From positions 62,001 to 126,000 of the forward strand of contig NZ_JBHFNQ010000090.1 in the NCBI RefSeq assembly GCF_041929345.1: a stretch of DNA of 64,000 bases. The letters are read 5' to 3'. The DNA is from Floridanema aerugineum. GTDB lineage: Bacteria; Cyanobacteriota; Cyanobacteriia; Cyanobacteriales; Aerosakkonemataceae. Below the pieces are notes generated by a model. It did not search any database, had not been told where the DNA came from, and saw nothing but the letters and a program-made list of their open reading frames with translations. Made by a program: the position numbers and the translations under genes. Shown here piece after piece: positions 57,665 through 64,000 of the stretch. Numbering within the stretch: position 1 is the first letter of the stretch; each line of letters starts with the position of its first letter.

Positions 57665-58099
57665 ATGATTGCGGAAAATGCAACATACCAAACTCTCGGT
57701 GAGATAGAAAATCTAATCCGCGCCTTCGAGGACTGTACATTACCCAGAAGTGAGTGGACACATCCAGCACATTTAACCGTTGCACTATGGTATCTCACTC
57801 ATTATTCGGAAACAGAAGCAACAAATTGCATCCGTAACCATATCCAGCGATACAACTCAACAAAGGGAATTAAAACCACCAAAGATAGCGGCTATCACGA
57901 AACCATAACTTTATTTTGGATTTGCATTATCAGCCAATATCTAGCAACTAAATCTAACGAAGAAGTTTTAGATTTAACCAATGGAATCATCGAAAATTAT
58001 GCAAACAAAAACCTACCCTTTGAATACTACAGCCATGATTTACTCATGTCCTGGTCAGCGAGAACAAATTGGGTAGAACCAGACTTAAAACCACTTTAA
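57665..58099 (+). CDS. Hypothetical protein with conserved WTHPAHL motif
   Basis: A 144-residue helical protein 8 bases after the L7/L12-like gene. It contains SEWTHPAHLTVALWYLTHYS, with two His in HPAH, and SGYHETITLFWICIISQYLA with a later His-Glu, which may bind metal. I have seen this pattern widely in bacteria, but no function is known to me. The four residues His, His, His and Glu could be a metal site, as inference. It is probably co-transcribed with the L7/L12-like gene. Next is the fourth structured RNA. Confidence 0.65.
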   Translation: MIAENATYQTLGEIENLIRAFEDCTLPRSEWTHPAHLTVALWYLTHYSETEATNCIRNHIQRYNSTKGIKTTKDSGYHETITLFWICIISQYLATKSNEEVLDLTNGIIENYANKNLPFEYYSHDLLMSWSARTNWVEPDLKPL

Positions 58100-58151
58100 T
58101 TACTTCCCATTACCAACTACCAATTACCAATTACCAAAAATAGCAGTTATC

Positions 58152-58297
58152 GCCGCGCCCTCACAGGGGGAGCTTACACACAGCTACCTCACAGGTAGCT
58201 CTATCCTACCACGATAGAAAGGTTCCTACATTGGATAGTAGGATGCAAGCCTGAGCCTTTATTAGCAGGCAAATTTAGCTCCCTCAACTTGCGCGGC
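58152..58297 (+). ncRNA. Y-RNA-like unit without an evident tRNA-like domain
   Basis: Ends pair GCCGCGC (58152-58158) with GCGCGGC (58291-58297). Next come an internal loop (CCTCACA and CAACTT) and inner stem GGGAGCT/AGCTCCC, followed by TTACACAC as in the first unit. The inside contains four hairpins instead of a tRNA fold: AGCTACCT-CAC-AGGTAGCT, CTATC...GATAG, TCCTAC...GTAGGA and GCCTG...CAGGC. It lies 81 bases before the Ro60-related gene. Confidence 0.65.
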
Positions 58298-58378
58298 TTA
58301 TTATTAATAATATTGCCGTGCGTGCGATATCTGCTCCTGAAAATTTGGGATTTTAGATAAACTATTCAGGAGGTAGCG

Positions 58379-59812
58379 ATGAATACTACAGAACGTGACT
58401 TGCGTTTAGAAATGCTCAACAGCTTGCTGACTACCCCCCACCGCAAGCTGGAAGAAGTAGCAGAAATTCACAAATTAATTGTGGAACTTGACCCAATTTT
58501 TTACGGACATTTAGCAGTTTGGTATCAGCGTCACGGTGATGTGCGCGACCATAAAGAAGTGTTCGTGGGGAATTTGTTAACTAGTAATTTGACAGAACAT
58601 CGAGATGCTGGTTTTGTCATGTTACAACAATTTCCGCCTTATGAAGTATCACGAATTATCGACTTCATGAAGCAGCATCGAGGAAAAGTTCCACGTTCTG
58701 CACGCACAGCTGTGACTCGTTATTTGAGAGAACGGGAAAAAAGTCCGCAATTTTTTGACCGTGCAGCACTGCGGGGACGTAATGCGATGAAGCATTTGTA
58801 TGCGACATTGCATATTAAACCCAATGAACGTGCAGATGCCGTATTATTCAAAGATGCGCCGCCAACAGATAGCCTTGCTTTTATTTTGAAGCAATTGGCA
58901 AAATCTGCAACTCCCGCAGAACAAGCAGCTTTGATTGTAGAGCATAATATACCTTATGCAGTTGCGATCGGTGCAGTCAAACAAGTAACACCAACCGTCT
59001 TAGTAGCGCTGATTAATTCCATGTCGCCGCAAGAGGTAATTAACAACCTCAAATCTCTCCAAGAACGAGGTGCAATGAATCACCCAGAAGTGAAAGCACT
59101 GATCGATCGAAAACTGGAAGAAGCGACAAACTCTAACCGAATTTCTGCTTACAAAGCGCGTGTTGCTGCTGATGTTAGCAAACTAGATGCCGAAACAACA
59201 GCCAAGTTAGAAAAAGTCACCGACGAACAGGTGAAAAAGCGCGGCAAAATTGCCAAATCAACCGCTTTATTAGTAGATAAATCAGGTTCAATGACCAATG
59301 CCATAGAAGTTGGTAAGCGACTCGCCGCCCTAATTTCTGGTATTTCTGACGCTGATTTATTCGTCTATGCTTTTGATACAATAGCTTACCCTGTGAAAGC
59401 AAACGGTAAGGAATTGAGTGACTGGGAACGTGCTTTTCAGCATATCAGAGCAAATGGCGGAACTAGTATCGGTTGTGCCTTGGAAACAATGCGCTTGAAA
59501 AAACAGTCAGTTGAACAAATAATCATTGTCACCGACGAAGGCGAAAATGCTGCACCTTACTTTGCTCAAACTTACCAAACTTATTGCCGTGACTTAGCGG
59601 TAATGCCAAACGTGGTAATTGTGCGAGTTGGTTCTGCTTCTAATTATGTAGAAAGTCAACTCAAACAAAAGCAAGTACCAGTAGAAACATTCACATTTGC
59701 AGGTGACTACTACTCATTACCAAATTTAGTTCCTCTGCTGTCTCGTCCCTCTCGCCTGGAACTGTTAATGGAAATTTTGGACACACCATTGCCAGTCCGC
59801 GATCATAAGTAG
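58379..59812 (+). CDS. TROVE/Ro60-related HEAT-vWA protein
   Basis: A 477-residue protein with an alpha-helical repeat N-terminal half (about 1-280, for example DPIFYGHLAVWYQRHGDVRD) and a C-terminal von Willebrand A domain. The MIDAS motif is LLVDKSGSM at 297-305, with Thr in NGGTSIG and Asp in IVTDEGEN. This order, a ring of helical repeats closed by a vWA domain, is that of Ro60, which binds Y RNAs and misfolded RNA. It is somewhat shorter than typical Ro60 (about 530), and TROVE identity is inferred from architecture and its Y RNA neighbours. It starts at ATG 58379, preceded by CAGGAGGTAG. Confidence 0.75.
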   Translation: MNTTERDLRLEMLNSLLTTPHRKLEEVAEIHKLIVELDPIFYGHLAVWYQRHGDVRDHKEVFVGNLLTSNLTEHRDAGFVMLQQFPPYEVSRIIDFMKQHRGKVPRSARTAVTRYLREREKSPQFFDRAALRGRNAMKHLYATLHIKPNERADAVLFKDAPPTDSLAFILKQLAKSATPAEQAALIVEHNIPYAVAIGAVKQVTPTVLVALINSMSPQEVINNLKSLQERGAMNHPEVKALIDRKLEEATNSNRISAYKARVAADVSKLDAETTAKLEKVTDEQVKKRGKIAKSTALLVDKSGSMTNAIEVGKRLAALISGISDADLFVYAFDTIAYPVKANGKELSDWERAFQHIRANGGTSIGCALETMRLKKQSVEQIIIVTDEGENAAPYFAQTYQTYCRDLAVMPNVVIVRVGSASNYVESQLKQKQVPVETFTFAGDYYSLPNLVPLLSRPSRLELLMEILDTPLPVRDHK

Positions 59813-59957
59813 CTAGCAAGGTGCTCAGTACCCACCAGGCAAAAAAAAACCACAATTAATACGGAACATTCGCTAGAGGAAGTGAATAACTAAAGGGGTG
59901 ACAAATCATACTGTACCCTACTTATTTCTCTACTCGGAAGCTAAAGGGGGTCAGCTG

Positions 59958-60182
59958 ATGAGTGAATTGTTCCGTTCTCAAGTGGAAATGTTTGCAGAAC
60001 CAAAGCGCGGTACTGTAACACAAACAATTGCACCTGATCAACGTGGTAGAGTGAAAGCAATGGGCAGTTATTGGCCTGCTGAATTTTACCAAGCAAATGA
60101 GCAAAAGCATCTACCTCCTGACGCACCAATTTTAATAGTTGGAATTCGGGATATCACTTTGTTAGTAATTCCTGTTTCTTAA
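59958..60182 (+). CDS. NfeD-like OB-fold protein
   Basis: A 74-residue protein starting at ATG 59958 after AAAGGGGG. The sequence APDQRGRVKAMGSYWPAEFY and PDAPILIVGIRDITLLVIPV has the pattern of the C-terminal OB domain of NfeD proteins (G.v...G..w.A......G..V.v....l.v.P). NfeD domains normally partner with SPFH/band-7 membrane proteins. No membrane segment is present in this short form. It follows the Ro60-related gene directly, so it is probably in the same transcript. Confidence 0.7.
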   Translation: MSELFRSQVEMFAEPKRGTVTQTIAPDQRGRVKAMGSYWPAEFYQANEQKHLPPDAPILIVGIRDITLLVIPVS

Positions 60183-60276
60183 GCAAACTTAGATAAAGGG
60201 GACTAGTGATTAGTGACAGGGAAAATTTTTGACTTTTCCCGATCGCGAATCCCCGAAAAAGTGAGGTGAGGTAAAG

Positions 60277-60681
60277 ATGCTTCTCTATCGCCCTGTAGGG
60301 TTAAAAGAACTCGACTTAATTGCCAGAGCAAATTTTAAAGCTTTCCCTCCCCGTCTTCCTGTACAACCAATTTTTTACCCGGTACTCAATTTTGAGTATG
60401 CCCAAAAAATTGCCCGTGATTGGAATACGAAAAGCAATAGTTGTGCTGGTTTTGTTACCAAATTTGAAGTGCGTGATAGTTATGTGAGAAAATTTGTTTT
60501 CCAAACTGTAGGTAGTAGAATTTGCCAAGAATTGTGGGTACCAGCAGAAGAATTAACTGAGTTCAACCGTCATATTATTGGTGAAATTCAAGTTGTGGCT
60601 GCTTACTATGGTGAAGATTTTTGCGGTGAAATTGATCCTCAAACCAATTTACCAAAAAGCCTCAAAATCCCAGCTTTTTAA
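60277..60681 (+). CDS. Crystallin-J1/ADP-ribosylation-type protein
   Basis: A 134-residue protein with MLLYRPVGLKELDLIARANF, KAFPPRLPVQPIFYPVLNFE, YAQKIARDWNTKSNSCAGFV and ELWVPAEELTEFNRHIIGEI. I recognise it as a widespread family usually annotated as ADP-ribosylation/crystallin J1, whose fold may resemble ADP-ribosyltransferases. Function is not established. It starts at ATG 60277 with GAGGTGAGG upstream. The next gene downstream is on the other strand and broken. Confidence 0.65.
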   Translation: MLLYRPVGLKELDLIARANFKAFPPRLPVQPIFYPVLNFEYAQKIARDWNTKSNSCAGFVTKFEVRDSYVRKFVFQTVGSRICQELWVPAEELTEFNRHIIGEIQVVAAYYGEDFCGEIDPQTNLPKSLKIPAF

Positions 60682-60726
60682 GTAGCTAGTTGGGTGCGTT
60701 AGGCTAAGCCATAACGCACCATTAAT

Positions 60727-61086
60727 CTAGCGGGTAGTACAAGCCCAAGAAACTACTTTACAAGCCCCAGTTCCACATTCAGACATGGCGTTGGCTTCTG
60801 CTTGTTCGCGACTATCTGCCCACCCCCAACCTAAATTTTCGCCATCTTTGGCTACAGCACCACAGGCGTTTTTGAACCATACTTGAACTCGACAACCTCT
60901 GTCGCCACATTCTTCTAATGCTGCTCTTTCTGCTTGCTCGCGAGTTGGGTAGTTATAAGAGTAGCCGTAAGCACCTGAATCTCAGGTGGCGATCGCCCCA
61001 AAGTTATCTGCTGCTAAAGCTACACCAGCCATTAAACCTTCTGCAAAAACTAAAACTCCAGCCAAAACTCCTAAACGTTTCCTCAT
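60727..61086 (-). pseudogene. DUF4189 exported protein gene broken by an in-frame TGA
   Basis: Read on the minus strand from ATG 61086, the protein starts with a signal peptide (RKRLGVLAGVLVFAEGLMAG) and continues NFGAIAT, then a TGA at codon 35 (60982-60984), then DSGAYGYSYNYPTREQAERA and two Cys-containing repeats (ALEECGDRGCRVQVW, ANAMSECGTGACKVV) typical of DUF4189. The rest is in frame to the TAG at 60727. A one-base change from a sense codon explains the stop. It is either a recent pseudogene or a read-through case. Confidence 0.75.
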
Positions 61087-61287
61087 CAGGTTTTTCTTGA
61101 TGATTAATGAATGTTTTTTATTTAAGCACTTTTAATGTTTATGTGTCTTTTATTACGCAATAAAAGCCAAAAAAATTATGTATTATCCGATACTATTTAA
61201 CTCAGGAAGTAGCACCATAAACATGAATCAACAGTTTACATAGAAATTGTTTTAGATCCTAAAAAACGTTAAAATATGAGAGGAATT

Positions 61288-61746
61288 ATGAAACTATCTG
61301 AAGCTTTAATCCTCAGAGCAGATTGCCAAAAAAGAATTGAACAACTGCGCCAAAGATTGCTCAGAAGTGCCAGAGTGCAAGAGGGAGAACAACCACCAGA
61401 AAATCCCTCAACATTACTTGCAGAATTAGAAACAAGTTTGCGCGAATTAACAGATTTAATTCAGAGAATTAACAAAACCAATTCTCAGACAAATCTCCGA
61501 GAAGGAGTAACTATATCTGATGCCTTAGCACAAAGAGATACACTGTTACTAAAACGCAGTGTTTATGATTCTCTAGTTAACGCAGCAGCGTTGAACCAAA
61601 ACCGATACAGTCAATCTGAAATCAAGTATTTCAGCACAGTAAACATTACTGAATTGCAAGCACAAGTCGATCGCTTATCTAGAGAATGTCGAGAGTTGGA
61701 TACAACTATTCAAGCGGCAAACTGGAATACTGAATTAATCGATTAA
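61288..61746 (+). CDS. DIP1984/septicolysin family protein
   Basis: A 152-residue, entirely helical protein starting at ATG 61288 behind GAGAGGA. MKLSEALILRADCQKRIEQL, RQRLLRSARVQEGEQPPENP, IQRINKTNSQTNLREGVTIS and ALAQRDTLLLKRSVYDSLVN are the family's usual segments. The family is found in bacteria near defence and RNA-repair genes by my recollection, but no activity is established. It is on the same strand as the KptA gene. The 242 bases after it hold no clear gene. Confidence 0.85.
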   Translation: MKLSEALILRADCQKRIEQLRQRLLRSARVQEGEQPPENPSTLLAELETSLRELTDLIQRINKTNSQTNLREGVTISDALAQRDTLLLKRSVYDSLVNAAALNQNRYSQSEIKYFSTVNITELQAQVDRLSRECRELDTTIQAANWNTELID

Positions 61747-61988
61747 GCAAGTTGGTAGCTAAAGCAATAGAGGCGAGTATAACCTTACTTCCAATCTTAT
61801 AAATTGGCTTTTAGTAGGTAGGAGGGGCAATACCTAATCGTATTACAAATTACGCCCAGTATTGTCACAAGCGTAAAGTGCATTGTCAAAGTTACAACCA
61901 TGTACTGATCTATTGATTTTAGCGAGGGTGGGTTAGGGGTTATTTGCTTAATCAAAAGTTTTTGAACCAAAAAAAAGTAGGTGATGTT

Positions 61989-62174
61989 ATGAGTAATATG
62001 CAATCTGTATACAAACTTATCGCCTTAGAAGTGCAACAGCGACTCACTGAATTAAATGTCACTGATTTTGATTCACCTCTACCTACAGGCGCAAGTAAAA
62101 AAGTTAAAAGGCTTTCTCAAAAGAGTGTGCAATTTTTGCGGAATAGTCGTTATTTTCACAAGCTCAGCTATTGA
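61989..62174 (+). CDS. Small hypothetical protein
   Basis: A 61-residue basic protein starting at ATG 61989 after TAGGTGAT. Sequence SVYKLIALEVQQRLTELNVT, then PLPTGASKKVKRLSQKSVQF. No family was recognised. It may bind RNA, as the C-terminal half is Lys/Arg-rich. It precedes the KptA gene by 126 bases. Confidence 0.5.
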   Translation: MSNMQSVYKLIALEVQQRLTELNVTDFDSPLPTGASKKVKRLSQKSVQFLRNSRYFHKLSY

Positions 62175-62300
62175 TAATAAAATGTAACAAAGCATCGGAA
62201 ATAATTTCTCGCAATTTGTATTACAATATAAGACAATCGTTTGTGTACGCTCAAGTAAGGAATGTGAAGTAAGGGAGGAATATTAATTAATTTTAAAGAT

Positions 62301-62858
62301 ATGGTGTTGAACAATTCTCCCTTGGTTAAAATTAGCAAATATCTTAGTAAACATTTGCGGCATACACCAGAGGAAATAGGTATTAAACTAGGAGAAGGAG
62401 GCTGGGTTTCGGTTGAAGAATTAATGGAAGCGAGTCAAAAAAACGGATTTTTGTTCACTCGTGCTGAATTAGATGAAGTAGTTGCTAAAAATGATAAAAA
62501 GCGCTTTTCTTTTGATTCTACTGGCAAATTAATTCGCGCAAATCAAGGTCACAGTGTAGAGGTTGATTTGCAGTTGACACCCACTTTGCCGCCAGATGTG
62601 TTATATCACGGAACAGGAGCTAATGCAGTGGCATCTATTTTGCAAAATGGTCTGTGTAAAATGTCTCGACATCATGTACATTTAACTACGAGTATCAGCA
62701 ATGCAAAAAAAGTGGGAACAAGGCATGGTAAACCTGTAGTTTTTGCTGTAGATGCAGTAGCAATGTATAAAGATGGACATGATTTTTACTGTTCGGAGAA
62801 TGGAGTTTGGTTAGTCGATCGTGTGCCTTCTAAGTATTTACAACAGTTGCCAAATTAA
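62301..62858 (+). CDS. kptA: RNA 2'-phosphotransferase (KptA/Tpt1)
   Basis: A 185-residue enzyme that moves an internal RNA 2'-phosphate to NAD+, giving ADP-ribose 1'',2''-cyclic phosphate, and so finishes RNA repair by plant- or yeast-type ligation. Hallmarks: VKISKYLSKHLRHTPEEIGI with the Arg-His pair, LGEGGWVSVEELMEASQKNG, YHGTGANAVASILQNGL (ADP-ribosyltransferase-like NAD motif) and MSRHHVHLTTS, KPVVFAVDA. All core residues appear present and the length is normal. The natural substrate in bacteria is unknown. The start ATG 62301 has AGGGAGG about 25 bases upstream, which is far for a ribosome-binding site. Confidence 0.95.
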   Translation: MVLNNSPLVKISKYLSKHLRHTPEEIGIKLGEGGWVSVEELMEASQKNGFLFTRAELDEVVAKNDKKRFSFDSTGKLIRANQGHSVEVDLQLTPTLPPDVLYHGTGANAVASILQNGLCKMSRHHVHLTTSISNAKKVGTRHGKPVVFAVDAVAMYKDGHDFYCSENGVWLVDRVPSKYLQQLPN

Positions 62859-62921
62859 AGCTGCTGATTAAAATTAGTAAAAACCTCCGACAATTAGCCA
62901 CCATAGCACTGAAATTTAATT

Positions 62922-64000
62922 ATGCCATTTGGATATTTCGGAAACAACGAAGAAAATTACAGCCAAAACAATCACCAATCAAAAGGTCTATTAGGAGCAG
63001 GCTGGCGACCTTTATCCAGACAGTTTAATTTAGAATATTTTTTACATTTAGTATGGAATGATAACAATGAATTGACTCAGAAAACTGCTGATGTAATTAG
63101 CGATCTTGCTAATGCTTTGGGGCGCAATGAATATACTTGGTGGGCTAATCTTTTAAATGTTTTTTCTGATAACGTCAAATATGAAATAGATGTGTTCTGG
63201 AATTACTTGACTCCCGAACCTTCTATGCCAGATTACCGTTTCAAAGATGTTTTGACAACGGAAACTCCTATTAATCAATCAGTCAGTCGGGATAGCATTC
63301 CGATTGATTATGTTTTGAATCGTCTCCAAGAAATTACTGTCAAAAAAATTCTGGAAATATTGGGTCGTCCTGATATTATTACTCAGTATTTCATGGAGCG
63401 ATATTACTATTACCCAGTGTCTCAATTTAGCAATTGGGAACGCTTGGAAACTCCGGGAACAATTTACGCCTATTGGTCGAAATACCAAGTTTGGTTGCAA
63501 ATAGAAAGCTATGAAAAGGGACGACGTTGGTATAGCTTAATGGCGAAAAATTTAGCGCCATTAATTAACAAAGCAACTTACAATTTGGCGGTGATTCTTA
63601 GTGGATATAAAAGTCGTGTAGGACAGGTTAATAGCTTGTTTCCTATTCGCAGTTTTCCAGAGGATATTCAAGGCTTTACTGATAAAGTTCAGCAAGCAGT
63701 TCTTGACCAAAATCAGTTAGCTGTTTTGGTGCATGGTGAACCGGGTACTGGTAAGACTGCATGGACTCAAGCGGTAGCTAAAGAAATTTTGATGCCTTTG
63801 GGTTTTGTCATCTTTATTTTGGATCATGATGCGGTGGAAAATTTCATTCCGCCAAGTTATTTGGAGCGAATTTGTCTGATAATTAATGAGGCGGATAATT
63901 TAGCTCAAGATCGGGGAAGTGCAGCGGCTCAAGGTAATACTAGAACTGAGCATATTTTGAGTTTGTTGGATGGTACTTTGTATCAAAGTGTGATTGAGGA
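62922..64000 (+). CDS. AAA+ ATPase, 3' end outside window
   Basis: Starts at ATG 62922 and stays open for 359 complete codons to the window end. The N-terminal 250 residues are not recognised (MPFGYFGNNEENYSQNNHQS at the start), helical, with WYSLMAKNLAPLINKATYNL. The ATPase core begins with Walker A LVHGEPGTGKTAWTQAVAKE at about 270-289, and a Walker B ICLIINEADNLAQDRGS, in which Asn replaces the more usual Asp before Glu. It looks like an AAA+ unfoldase or MoxR-like ATPase with a vWA partner, which would fit the vWA protein upstream, but the rest is missing. Confidence 0.85.
   Translation, partial: MPFGYFGNNEENYSQNNHQSKGLLGAGWRPLSRQFNLEYFLHLVWNDNNELTQKTADVISDLANALGRNEYTWWANLLNVFSDNVKYEIDVFWNYLTPEPSMPDYRFKDVLTTETPINQSVSRDSIPIDYVLNRLQEITVKKILEILGRPDIITQYFMERYYYYPVSQFSNWERLETPGTIYAYWSKYQVWLQIESYEKGRRWYSLMAKNLAPLINKATYNLAVILSGYKSRVGQVNSLFPIRSFPEDIQGFTDKVQQAVLDQNQLAVLVHGEPGTGKTAWTQAVAKEILMPLGFVIFILDHDAVENFIPPSYLERICLIINEADNLAQDRGSAAAQGNTRTEHILSLLDGTLYQSVIE

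Noticed and set aside
60918..61100. 60-codon plus-strand frame over the DUF4189 region
   Set aside because: The minus strand shows a clear DUF4189 protein with signal peptide; the plus frame is its shadow.

Overview
The window is a 64 kb piece of a cyanobacterial chromosome, probably from a filamentous or related large-genome species. The evidence is the dense scatter of HIP1-type GCGATCGC sites, a light-independent protochlorophyllide reductase subunit (chlB), cyanobacterial glgA and hemC, an RRM-type RNA-binding protein, DUF760, DUF29, DUF4058 and Uma2 proteins, a zinc-ribbon/FHA protein of the FraH type, and short tandem heptamer repeats. No phage structural genes, CRISPR array or intact insertion sequence was seen.

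Layout. 1-6.1 kb: a CobA-like P-loop protein, an adenylate-kinase-like gene followed by rph, a DUF29 protein, a metallophosphatase, a Spy-like periplasmic protein and chlB. 6.2-12.3 kb is an accessory stretch: a RelE/ParE-type toxin-antitoxin pair, a Panacea-domain antitoxin with its partner, an orphan polymorphic-toxin nuclease with a likely immunity gene, a lipoprotein, a HEPN-like protein and a chimeric antitoxin. 12.3-24.2 kb is a signalling and housekeeping block: PRC-barrel protein, DUF2459 protein, three FHA proteins around a four-CBS histidine kinase, pgl, a GAF kinase lacking its phosphoacceptor histidine, an ABC1 kinase and tRNA-Glu. 24.2-40 kb: WD40 protein, bestrophin-like channel, SDR, UbiD-family decarboxylase, a zinc-ribbon/NYN/LOTUS protein, scpB, an HtrA-type protease and a LysM-M23 peptidase. 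40-45.2 kb is a second conflict island: VapBC, an Imm30 immunity gene with its nuclease toxin, and a STAND NTPase with TPR repeats. 45.6-55.9 kb: glgA, hemC, secreted proteins, an FMN alpha-hydroxy-acid oxidase, an RNA-binding protein, an E1-like ThiF protein, a HAD phosphatase and a tandem GNAT protein.

The most interesting part is 55.9-64 kb. Four structured RNA units share an outer stem, conserved internal-loop sequences and an inner stem, and look like bacterial Y RNAs. One carries a circularly permuted class-II tRNA-like domain. Two carry tRNA-like domains in normal order. One has other hairpins. Interleaved with them, nearly all on the plus strand, are a paralogue of ribosomal protein L7/L12, a TROVE/Ro60-related HEAT-vWA protein, an NfeD-like OB-fold protein, a crystallin-J1-type protein, a DIP1984-family protein, an RNA 2'-phosphotransferase (KptA/Tpt1) and an AAA+ ATPase that runs off the end. 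I read this as an RNA quality-control or RNA-repair locus with tRNA mimicry and a possible ribosome link.

A second theme is repeats. Several short elements have outer inverted repeats from one family enclosing a hairpin from another, as if inner hairpins were exchangeable. One pair of the same terminal sequences flanks the four-CBS kinase gene, and hairpin repeats have entered the STAND ATPase gene in frame.
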